A stretch of DNA of 64,000 bases from Capitulum mitella. Its lineage: Eukaryota > Arthropoda > Thecostraca > Pollicipedomorpha > Pollicipedidae. Made by a program: the position numbers and the translations under genes. This document shows, in pieces, positions 56,932 through 64,000 of this stretch. How positions within the stretch are numbered: position 1 is the first letter of the stretch; each line of letters begins with the position of its first letter. The notes beneath the pieces were generated by a model, which did no database searches, was not told where the DNA came from, and saw only the letters and a list, made by a program, of their open reading frames with translations. The stretch is from contig CP099847.1 of NCBI GenBank assembly GCA_030062745.1, forward strand, positions 26,274,923-26,338,922. The letters are read 5' to 3'.

Positions 56932-59900
56932 GTGGGCGGCCGCGCGCGGCGGGGGACCGGCACGGGGCCGCGGGAGGGCCTCCTGGACGCTGTTTGTGGT
57001 GACCCCCTGGTGGCGGTGTGTGTTTGAATGCTGTTATTGGCTGTACTGGTTGTAAATGCAGCTCAGTGAATTGTTGTTCAGGATCACTTCGTTTTTTTTG
57101 CGGTGAGCCAGTTAAATATTGGATTATACACGGTCAAACTTTGGAATACAGACAGTCATTCCAATTTTCTTCGTTTGTCGTCTCACGTGGAAATCGTTCC
57201 GGCCGTCTAGTTGTCTACAGGATATCGTTCTCGCACTGGACATCATTATGGGCTATTCTGTTGCATTATATCAATAACGTGCGGTTATCAAGATACATGT
57301 GGATACAAGCCCCATCATGTACCACCCCTACAACACAAAAAGGGGTCTTTTCGGTTCCATTCCCCTCGCCGGATCGCTGACCCACCACGACCCTGTGCCG
57401 ACGGCCAGGGGAGAGCGGCCACTTCTACTGCGGCACGCGCTCGCTGACGTGCCCCTGCTGCGACGGCATCTGCGGCCCCGGCTACGGCTGTAACTGCGAG
57501 CCCTGCCAGGAGTTGGACCGGGAACTGGGCTCCGGCGCTGCCGACACGGCCGACCCTCTGACCTCCTCACGGGCCCAGGTACTCCTGCTGACCCTGTCGT
57601 CCCCTCACGGGCCCAGGTACCGCTGCTGACCCTGTGGCCTCCTCACGGACCCAGGTACCGCTGCTGACCCTGTCGTCTCCTGACGGGCCCGGGTGCGAGA
57701 CGTGAACGTTGCTCTGCGCTGGCATCGATGGAAAGAGATTGCATTGGTTGAAGGTGCTCCGTGTGCCGTTGCACGTATGTGGCCGTTACTTACATTGGAT
57801 GGGTTTAGACCTGAACGGTCACGGTAAAACGGTTTGCCCTGTTATGGAGCGTTGTGTGCCGGGCCGGACTTGTATCGAAGTGTTTATTATCACAGCGTAA
57901 GCCGATTTTGCTTCGTACTGGGGCAGTGGTGAACTGATATTATACCTCATGACCAAGGATTTGTGCCTTTTTTCTAGGAATGGACGGATGCATCGCGCAT
58001 CTTTTAATGGCAGTGACACCGCTTCCGACAGTGCGCCATTGTCGTGTTATTTTTGAGTGGCGTTCGTAGAGCAGGGGCTGTTTCATCGTCAGCGGGAAAC
58101 CACAGATCCACGCCACTTGCCGTCGGCCATTTGATCACGACCAGGAAAATGTTCTGCATCGCCTCCGAGAATACTGGTGTCGTGATCAGTGTTGACGCAG
58201 CGGGGGTTTTCCCTGACCGAGGGCGCGGCTGCCGGCAGCTGCAGCCGTGGCGGTGGGCGGAGCAGCCGGCGCCGGAACAGCTGGCCGCCTGCCTGCGCGC
58301 TCTGCAGCGGGAGCAGATGGCCGCCGCCGGACAGGCCAGCGCCAGCTGCCTGTCGGCCGTGCGCCTGCGGCAGCGCGTGGCCGTGGTGGAACGCTACTTC
58401 ACGGCGCTGCGGCCGCAGCCGGCCGCCGAGCCGGCCGACCCGGCGGCCCGGCCCGCCTCGGGCGCGGTGAGAGACGGGCGCGGGGGAGGCCCGCCGGGGA
58501 TGTACCGTGGAGGGGCTGCAGCTGGGTTGTTGGAAGTGATGAGCTGTCGGGGAGCTTGGTTTGTCTGGAGAGGCCTGTTTTCTGGGAAGGGAAGGGGCGC
58601 CGTGTGTTGTGCGATTTGCTCGCCGAGTGCAGCCGTTCCGTGTGAGATGATAAGAAAGGCGTCACAGCTGAACACATCTTTAACCTGTGAACTGTGAAAG
58701 TGTGGTGCTAATTGGCGTGTTTCTTTTTTTGCTGCAGCGGAACTCCGAGCTAGCATTTCCACGTAAAGGCCGCGAAGTGTCGAAAATAAAACAATTTTAT
58801 TAACACCAACGTTCACGCTGCCACGCGGACGCACGGCGGCTCACTCTGGGCCGTCAGAAAGGCCGCTCAGCAGGCCTCCAGACCTCCACCGTTTCCGGCG
58901 AGGAGCGTTCTAACAATCACCACCCGCCGGGCGGCCGGCGGCCGAGCCGGCCTGCCCGGCTCAGTGGCGTCCTGACCCTGTCGCAGCCGGCGGCAGCCGG
59001 GCTCAGTAGTAGCCGGCGGGGGCGGCTGGACCCTTCTTCCCGCCGCCCGAGTACGAGACCTGGGCGGTGTAGCCGCCGTAGCCGACGTGGTCGGCGCTGT
59101 ACTTGACGCTCTGCGTGCGGCCGTCTGGCAGCTCGACGGTGTACTGGCCGCTGGCCGACTTGCCGTCGCTGCTCTCCTCCTGTTCGAACTTGGGCCCGTA
59201 GTTGTCGACGTTGACGTGGTAGTCAAACTTGTACGGGCGGGGCGCGCCGTAGCCGCCGCCGCCCTTCCCGCCGCCGTAGCCTCCCTGTCCGCCTCCCTGA
59301 CCACCGCCTCCACCTCCGTAGCCTCCCTGTCCACCACTCTGTCCACCACCGTAGCCTCCCTGTCCGCCTCCCTGACCACCGCCTCCACCTCCATAGCCTC
59401 CCTGGCCACCGCCCTGTCCACCGCCGTAGCCTCCCTGTCCACCGCCCTGTCCACCGCCGTAGCCTCCCTGTCCGCCTCCCTGACCACCGCCTCCACCTCC
59501 ATAGCCCCCCTGGCCACCGCTCTGTCCACCGCCGTAGCCTCCCTGTCCGCCTCCCTGACCACCGCCTCCACCTCCATAGCTTCCCTGGCCACCGCCCTGT
59601 CCACCGCCGTAGCCTCCCTGGCCACCGCCCTGTCCACCGCCTCCACCTCCATAGCCTCCCTGTCCACCGCCCTGTCCACCGCCGTAGCCTCCCTGGCCAC
59701 CGCCCTGTCCACCGCCTCCACCTCCATAGCCTCCCTGTCCACCGCCGTAGCCTCCCTGGCCACCGCCCTGTCCACCGCCTCCACCTTCATAGCCTCCCTG
59801 TCCACCGCCCTGTCCACCGCCGTATCCTTGTTGTCCACCTCCCTGACCACCGCCTCCACCTCCATAGCCTCCCTGTCCGCCGCCCTGTCCACCGCCGTAT

Positions 59901-62900
59901 CCTTGTTGTCCACCTCCCGCACCACCGCCCTGACCACCGCCGTAACCTCCCTGCCTTCCACTCTGTTCATCACCCTGCCATCCTCCATAACTTCCCTGTC
60001 CACCACCCTGTCCACCTCCCTGTGCTCCGCCGTATCCACTCTGTCCGCCGCCACCTCCTCCGCCTCCTCCTCCTCCGTATCCTCCTCCCTGTCCTCCGCC
60101 ACCTCCTACGTTGCTTCTTCCGTATCCTCCTTGTCCTCCGTCACCCCCTCCGCCACCTCTTGCCTTTCCTCCTCCATAACCTTCTTGGCCTCCGCCACCT
60201 CCTCCGCCTCCTCCTCCATATCCTCCTTGTCCTCCGCCACCTCCTCCCTGTCCTCCTCCGTATCCTCCTTGTCCTCCACCACCTCCTCCGCCTCCTCCAT
60301 GACCTCCATCCTGTCCTCCACCACCTCTGCCGCTTCCTCCTCCGTATCCTCCTTGTCCTCCTCCATCTCCTCCTCCTCCGCCTCCGCCGCCGTATCCTCC
60401 TGTCTGTCCGCCACCACCTCCTCCACTTCCTCCCCCTTTCCTGCCACCGGATTGGCTGCCGTCGGCTGCCGCCAGGGCGACGCACAGCGCAGCTATCACG
60501 AATAACTGCCGAGAGAACGCCTCGTTACAAGTCTGCCGTCCTTGCTGTGTATGCGGTAAATCGATCGACTCGTCAAGATTTATTTTGGCCGGGGAACTGT
60601 TTGTCATTGTTAGCGCGACGTCACCGTAAGTGATGCCTGACGAAGCGTTTGCAGCTAATGAAACGCCGAGCACGTTCAGAGCAATTGTGGTCTCGTTCCG
60701 CATTTGATCGGCCGGCCACGAAGTACATTGAAAAGCGGCGCCGGTGACATTGCAAACAGCGCCGAGCGTTCGCTGCCGGGGCTCTCCGGACACTGCCCTC
60801 ACCTTCATCGTGTCAGCGCCGTCGCCGAGTATGCAGAGAGCCGCCGCGGAGCTGCCGTCGCCGGCCGTCGGTGTGATGCCGGTCTCGGCCCGGGCCGGGC
60901 CTTTATACGGCGCCGGGCCGCGCGGCGCCGCCTGGCCGGCCGCCGCGGGCGGTTCGCCCGGTCGTGCCGGCCGGAGGCGGCGCGCGCGCGCGGCTTGACG
61001 GCTGGCTGCGCTGGCGCCGGCGGCCGGTCACGGCGCGCTGGGCGCGGCGTGCTGGCCGCGACGACGTCGTCCGATGACGCGCCCAGTGTTTGCGGTGTTG
61101 TCTTGCCGAAATCGGCGTGCACCCTTTCTCCCTTTCGCTCGCGTGCCGCCGGGATGTTGCGGGAGAAAGGCCCGGCTGGCGGCTCGACGCTCGGGAAGGT
61201 CCGGCCGGCCGGCTCGTGGGCCAGTCCAATGGGGGAGACAGACGCGTCGTGCGACGTTATTTTGCAACCGCCGCCGGCGTCTCATTTTTCTCTGTCCGTT
61301 GCGTTCGAGAACCCGAGCTCATGCAATGCGCATTTACGCCGGGAGTTGGCAGTGAACTTCGTGATGACTTTGTGCGATTGCCGACCCACATAGCCGAGCG
61401 CCGGGCTCCGCGGCCGGGGAGATCGTGACTCCGCAAACCGCAGTGTTTTACATGCTTCGTTGGAAACCTGCGGCGCGCAATACCAGAGCGCTGAATCGTC
61501 CGTTTCGTCCGACCGCCGGCCGCCGCGCCGGCCCGTCTGATGGCCCGCGCGTTTCCAGGTGGTGGCCGGCAGGAGCGCGGGCGCACGGGAGCTGCCGGCC
61601 CACAGCCTGGCCCGCGTCGGCTCGCGCGCCGCCATGAGCTTCGCCATGGCGTTCCTGCGCCGGGCGTGGCGCTCCGGCGAGGACACGGACATCTGCTCCG
61701 ATCTCCTCAAGGTGGCGGCACGGGACGCCGGCGCGTGACGGAACCGGGGCGTTTGTTCCGTGTGTCGTGTTAAGGATCAGGAGCTGTGGTCGGTTCTGGA
61801 TATGCGATCTTTTTATTATTTGAAACCTAGAAAGTGAAGTATCGAAGGATTTTCCCGCTAGCGCATGTGCGTATGTGTATGTGTGCGTACGTGCATATGT
61901 GAACAGCTCGTTAAAGCCATTGCCTAGGTATTTTGCCGAACTTGCCTGGGAGTTCTAAACACCAGAATACTTCGTATTCCTACGAGATTGTGATATTGTA
62001 ATAGCTGTGATATTGTGATACTCTACGCTGACTTTGCATTTCTGGTACTCTATATTCAATAATTTAAAACCATTTAACCTTGTTTTAACCGTTTGCTAGG
62101 TGCAGTTACATTTCTGCATTTCTGCATTACATCTGCAGCATTGCCAAGAGCATTTACGTTGTAATTAATGCCAACCAGTGCAACTAGTTAACGCTGAGAG
62201 CCCTGTAGATTTATGTCTGTGATGATATTCATGCTGCGTCAACTACCAGTTTGACACTATATGAGTACTTTGACCAGCCTTGATGAAGCTTGTTTTCTAT
62301 CACTTTCGAGAATCACCGAGGCTCTCCCGAATCGTGAGCAATCACTGTCCACCTGACCGGGCGCTCGTGCCGCGCTGCCTCCTGCAGGAGTCGCTGGAGG
62401 CGCTGCGCTACCTGCCCGAGGGCAACCTGTTCGACGAGGAGTCGGTGTCGCCCGTCTGGCTGGAGGTGGTCGACAAGGCCAACCGCTTCCTGCGCTCGGT
62501 CGTGCTCGGGTAGGCGATGCCGGCCTCCCCCGAGCGGCGGAGGGCGGGCGATTTGGTGCGGCGTGGTGTCCTGCCCGGTGCGCTATTGTGTCACGGAAAG
62601 CGTGCAGACCACATGGTCAGTCATTGAATGATCCGCGCCAACAGCGTTGTGTGTCTTGTGTGCTTGTGTCTTTGTTTCTTGCAGTTGTGGTTTGTGCCAT
62701 GACGCGATGGGACGTGAATTTCTGGATGGTCACCGTGCTGTTCCTCTGGTGCTTATGTTCACACGTGCGTGACATGAAAAGTTTCGTGTCAGATTAGGCT
62801 GGGATTTATTCTTGTTGCCCTAACGTCTATCCCGATGACTAGGCTTTACTCTCTGGTACTTCTGTGTGACGGTGTGTTGGTGTCCAAGTGAGACTGGGTC

Positions 62901-64000
62901 GTGTACCTGCCCCTGACTTATACCTGTTGTTGCTGTAACTCCCTGCGTGACAGTGTGACAATGTTACAGAGAAGTGGGCAGTGTACCGGCCCCGGCCCGT
63001 CACCTGCTGCTGGAGCTGGATGTGGCGTTGTGACGTTGTCGCAGTGAGGTGGACCATGTGCCGGCCCCTGGTATTGCTGCTGTGACTGTCTGTGGCGGTG
63101 TGGCGGTGTGCAGTGAAGTGGGCAATGTCCCGGCCCCGGACCGTCACCTGGCCCTGTCGCTGCTGCTGTGGTTATCTATAACAGTGTGGCGGTTTGACGG
63201 TGTTACAGTGAGGTGGGCGGTGTGCCGGCCCCTGTCGCTTGTACTGTGGCCGTCTGTAACAGTGTGACGGTGTGACGGTGTTACAGTGAGGTGGGCGGTG
63301 TACCGGCCCCGGACCGCCACCTGGCCCTGTCGCTGCTGCTGGAGCTGGCAGTGCAGCGGGCGGCGCTGGGCCACCTGCTGAGCGTGGTGCTGCTGATTCT
63401 GCAGATCTGGCACTCGGCAGGACACACGGCCGCCGACAACAGGTCGGCCGCGGCGCGTCTGTCAGGCTGCAGCGACCTTATGACGATTACACAACACAAC
63501 ACGGCTCTTCAGACATTGGGCAGCACTGTAGACATGAGACGTGCATTTCTCATTTAAATATCAATGCAACAAATTGGCAGAGTTAATATGTTTGGGTTTT
63601 CCCGAATGTTGGTCATTATTTTGCGCTGTACACAGCTTCCTGCGTGAGTCGTTTTGTGTTTCTCCTTTGACTGTTGTACAGGCCATATCGGGTGTTGCCG
63701 TATTCACGCGTTGGGGCCGTCGATCAGTTGCATTATCCTGTCACACATCCTGTCCCGCTTCTCTGGATCGTGAATATTCCGTTCTTTTTTATCACGCTTT
63801 GGTCCCTCTTTCTCGCTGTTTGTAGTGTCTTTTCGCCATGTGCCCGCGCTGGGTGCGGCTCAGTGAGGTCTGTTTACCTGACGCGCCCCGCTCCCGGTGC
63901 AGGACGCAGCGCCACGGCCGCAGCGCGCCGCTGCTGCCGCTGCTGCACCGGCTGCGCTCGGTGGCGGCCGTCTCCGGGGCGTGTCCGATCTCGGCCTCCC
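56745..64000 (+). CDS. HERC2: HERC2 E3 ubiquitin ligase, N-terminal part (continues beyond window)
   Basis: HERC2 is a giant HECT-domain ubiquitin ligase with RCC1-like domains, acting in DNA-damage signalling and centrosome control. Seven exons here (56745-56931, 57409-57578, 58239-58466, 61559-61711, 62388-62509, 63287-63442, 63903-64000 and on) give about 371 codons in one continuous frame; all junction phases agree. The product follows the start of human HERC2 closely as I remember it: [99 protein letters not shown]. This is the helical region before the first RCC1-like domain. The catalytic HECT domain would lie far to the right. HERC1 and other large ligases fit worse. Intron 3 holds an antisense cuticle gene. 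Confidence 0.95.
57409..57578 (+). CDS. HERC2: HERC2 coding exon 2, Cys-rich
   Basis: The acceptor GACGGCCAG joins in phase 1 to give [20 protein letters not shown], then [19 protein letters not shown]. Eight to nine cysteines in 26 residues suggest a zinc-binding knuckle. Human HERC2 as I recall it has an acidic linker here without this cluster. The exon ends phase 0 at GCCCAG|GTACTC, a donor that is then copied in a 38-bp repeat. Confidence 0.85.
57562..57700 (+). repeat. 38-bp repeat copying the exon 2 splice donor
   Basis: The unit CTCACGGGCCCAGGTACCGC TGCTGACCCTGTNGNCTC occurs about 3.5 times. Donor GT dinucleotides fall at 57579, 57617 and 57655, exactly 38 apart; a fourth decayed copy (GGGCCCGGGTGCG) is at about 57687. 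Use of the second or third donor would add 38 or 76 bases and change the frame; the first reading meets TGA within 17 codons. Confidence 0.9.
58239..58466 (+). CDS. HERC2: HERC2 coding exon 3
   Basis: It encodes [20 protein letters not shown] and the conserved [19 protein letters not shown]. Two acceptors six bases apart (GGCAG at 58238, CTGCAG at 58244) both keep phase 0, so two residues are optional. Donor GCG|GTGAGA, phase 0. Confidence 0.9.
58796..58801 (-). terminator. Poly(A) signal of the cuticle gene
   Basis: AATAAA on the minus strand, about 200 bases after the stop codon at 59003, followed by an A/T-rich stretch. Confidence 0.65.
59003..60808 (-). CDS. Pro-resilin-like RR cuticle protein, nested in HERC2
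   Basis: Two exons: 60808-60803 (ATGAAG, donor GTGAGG) and 60505-59003 (acceptor TCTCGGCAG), giving 502 residues. The MK-only first exon is the usual arthropod cuticle-gene layout. Splicing creates the signal peptide [16 protein letters not shown]; without it the frame would have an unlikely 100-residue N-terminus. Residues 20 to about 420 are Gly-rich repeats ([13 protein letters not shown] type), an elastic or disordered spacer. Residues about 426-488 form the Rebers-Riddiford chitin-binding domain: [43 protein letters not shown]. The form is closest to pro-resilin-type RR proteins. The protein is secreted and binds chitin in the exoskeleton. The complementary strand has a long frame that is only a shadow. 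Confidence 0.92.
   Translation of the reverse strand: MKVRAVSGEPRQRTLGAVCNVTGAAFQCTSWPADQMRNETTIALNVLGVSLAANASSGITYGDVALTMTNSSPAKINLDESIDLPHTQQGRQTCNEAFSRQLFVIAALCVALAAADGSQSGGRKGGGSGGGGGGQTGGYGGGGGGGGDGGGQGGYGGGSGRGGGGQDGGHGGGGGGGGGQGGYGGGQGGGGGGQGGYGGGGGGGGGGQEGYGGGKARGGGGGDGGQGGYGRSNVGGGGGQGGGYGGGGGGGGGGGQSGYGGAQGGGQGGGQGSYGGWQGDEQSGRQGGYGGGQGGGAGGGQQGYGGGQGGGQGGYGGGGGGQGGGQQGYGGGQGGGQGGYEGGGGGQGGGQGGYGGGQGGYGGGGGGQGGGQGGYGGGQGGGQGGYGGGGGGQGGGQGGYGGGQGGGQGSYGGGGGGQGGGQGGYGGGQSGGQGGYGGGGGGQGGGQGGYGGGQGGGQGGYGGGQGGGQGGYGGGGGGQGGGQGGYGGGQSGGQGGYGGGGGGQGGGQGGYGGGKGGGGYGAPRPYKFDYHVNVDNYGPKFEQEESSDGKSASGQYTVELPDGRTQSVKYSADHVGYGGYTAQVSYSGGGKKGPAAPAGYY
59250..60450 (-). repeat. Gly-rich coding minisatellite
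   Basis: Repeats of GGA/GGC/GGT, CAG and TAT codons give [22 protein letters not shown] modules. Near the RR domain they are regular; toward the N-terminus they are more diverged ([12 protein letters not shown]). Copy number is likely to vary between alleles. Confidence 0.85.
60902..60907 (-). promoter_or_regulatory. TATA box of the cuticle gene
   Basis: TATAAA followed by G on the minus strand, in the context CCGTATAAAGGCCC. It lies 94 bases before the start codon; an initiator-like GCATCACAC about 25 bases downstream (near 60875) is a plausible transcription start. Confidence 0.7.
61559..61711 (+). CDS. HERC2: HERC2 coding exon 4
   Basis: Between CGTTTCCAG and [26 protein letters not shown], then [19 protein letters not shown] and [16 protein letters not shown]. 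The last blocks are almost identical to human HERC2. Phase 0 in and out. A second AG at 61570-61571 (GGCAG) would start 14 bases later and break frame. Confidence 0.93.
61712..62387 (+). other. HERC2: HERC2 intron 4
   Basis: GTGGCG to CTCCTGCAG. AT-richer than the exons; an alternating TG/CATATG stretch at 61864-61902. No gene. Confidence 0.8.
62388..62509 (+). CDS. HERC2: HERC2 coding exon 5
   Basis: [40 protein letters not shown]. This follows human HERC2 residue for residue at most positions. Donor CTCGG|GTAGGC, phase 2. Confidence 0.93.
62880..63320 (+). repeat. 70-95-bp repeat copying the exon 6 acceptor and start
   Basis: Six copies of a module 'TTACAG|TGAGGTGGGCGGTGTACCGG CCCC'. Acceptor AGs fall before 62970, 63045, 63114, 63209 and 63287, with a weaker one near 62889. 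The last is the real exon 6. Copies at 62970 and 63114 also extend into the exon ([18 protein letters not shown]), so coding sequence was duplicated too. Confidence 0.85.
63287..63442 (+). CDS. HERC2: HERC2 coding exon 6
   Basis: After [62 protein letters not shown]. It matches human '[13 protein letters not shown]'. It begins phase 2 and ends ACAG|GTCGGC in phase 2. Confidence 0.93.
63903..64000 (+). CDS. HERC2: HERC2 coding exon 7 (cut by window end)
   Basis: The acceptor CTCCCGGTGCAG joins to give [20 protein letters not shown], then [13 protein letters not shown]. 'SAPLLPLL' is conserved in human HERC2. The exon runs off the window. Confidence 0.9.

Larger units (their letters stand above)
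58467..61558 (+). other. HERC2: HERC2 intron 3, hosting an antisense gene
   Basis: A 3.1-kb intron from GTGAGA to CGCGTTTCCAG. It contains a complete cuticle protein gene on the minus strand (poly(A) signal 58796 to TATA box 60907). The remaining parts, 58467-58790 and 60910-61558, are GC-rich and show no further gene. Confidence 0.88.

Noticed and set aside
59087..60505. 472-codon open frame on the plus strand opposite the cuticle gene
   Set aside because: It is the shadow of the Gly-rich repeat (Ser/Thr/Ala low complexity). The minus strand has signal peptide, splice sites and RR domain.
56745..64000. HERC1, HECTD4 or another giant ligase instead of HERC2
   Set aside because: The ordered blocks [18 protein letters not shown]...[16 protein letters not shown] and SAPLLPLL fit the HERC2 N-terminus specifically.

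Overview
This window is nuclear DNA of an invertebrate animal, most likely an arthropod and plausibly a crustacean. The evidence is a chitin-binding cuticle protein (Rebers-Riddiford type, pro-resilin-like), short GC-rich exons with GT..AG introns, and many microsatellites and DNA transposons. A barnacle would fit the GC-rich exons and TA arrays, but the species cannot be fixed from sequence alone. Nothing bacterial or viral was seen.

Layout. 1-26 kb is gene-poor: two isolated exon-like segments (1327-1521 minus; 3196-3371 plus), TA microsatellites, a small hAT-type MITE, a cluster of inverted repeats (16.4-16.7 kb), and degenerate GC-rich arrays (22.5-25.8 kb). 26-40.3 kb is a transposon landing zone. 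It holds two copies of one decayed hAT-type transposon (27673-31893 and 32640-39739), each with its own perfect 8-bp target duplication. The second copy is broken by a TTAA-flanked piggyBac-like element and by an element carrying a pogo-type transposase tail. The first copy shows what the empty sites looked like. A perfect hAT-type MITE follows at 39870-40282.

43.0-51.8 kb holds a plus-strand gene whose last three exons encode a Mif2/CENP-C cupin dimerisation domain, so I call it CENP-C, the inner-kinetochore scaffold. Its N-terminal exons are low-complexity, joined by phase-1 introns. 56.7 kb to the window end holds the first seven coding exons of the giant HECT ubiquitin ligase HERC2, also plus strand; every junction agrees in phase. 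Inside HERC2 intron 3, on the opposite strand, lies a complete two-exon pro-resilin-like cuticle gene with TATA box, signal peptide, Gly-rich repeat, RR domain and poly(A) signal.

The most unusual feature is a recurring pattern. In both large genes, tandem repeats sit exactly on exon-intron boundaries and multiply the splice sites: a 24-bp array giving about 30 frame-equivalent 5' splice sites in CENP-C, a 37-bp array of near-perfect GTGAGT donors after the large CENP-C exon, a 38-bp repeat copying the donor of HERC2 exon 2, and a 70-95-bp repeat copying the acceptor and start of HERC2 exon 6. This may be ongoing intron/exon boundary evolution by tandem duplication. A second large-scale signal is two strongly CpG-depleted blocks (41.4-43.0 and 53.6-56.0 kb) directly upstream of the CENP-C and HERC2 coding starts, in a window otherwise rich in CpG.
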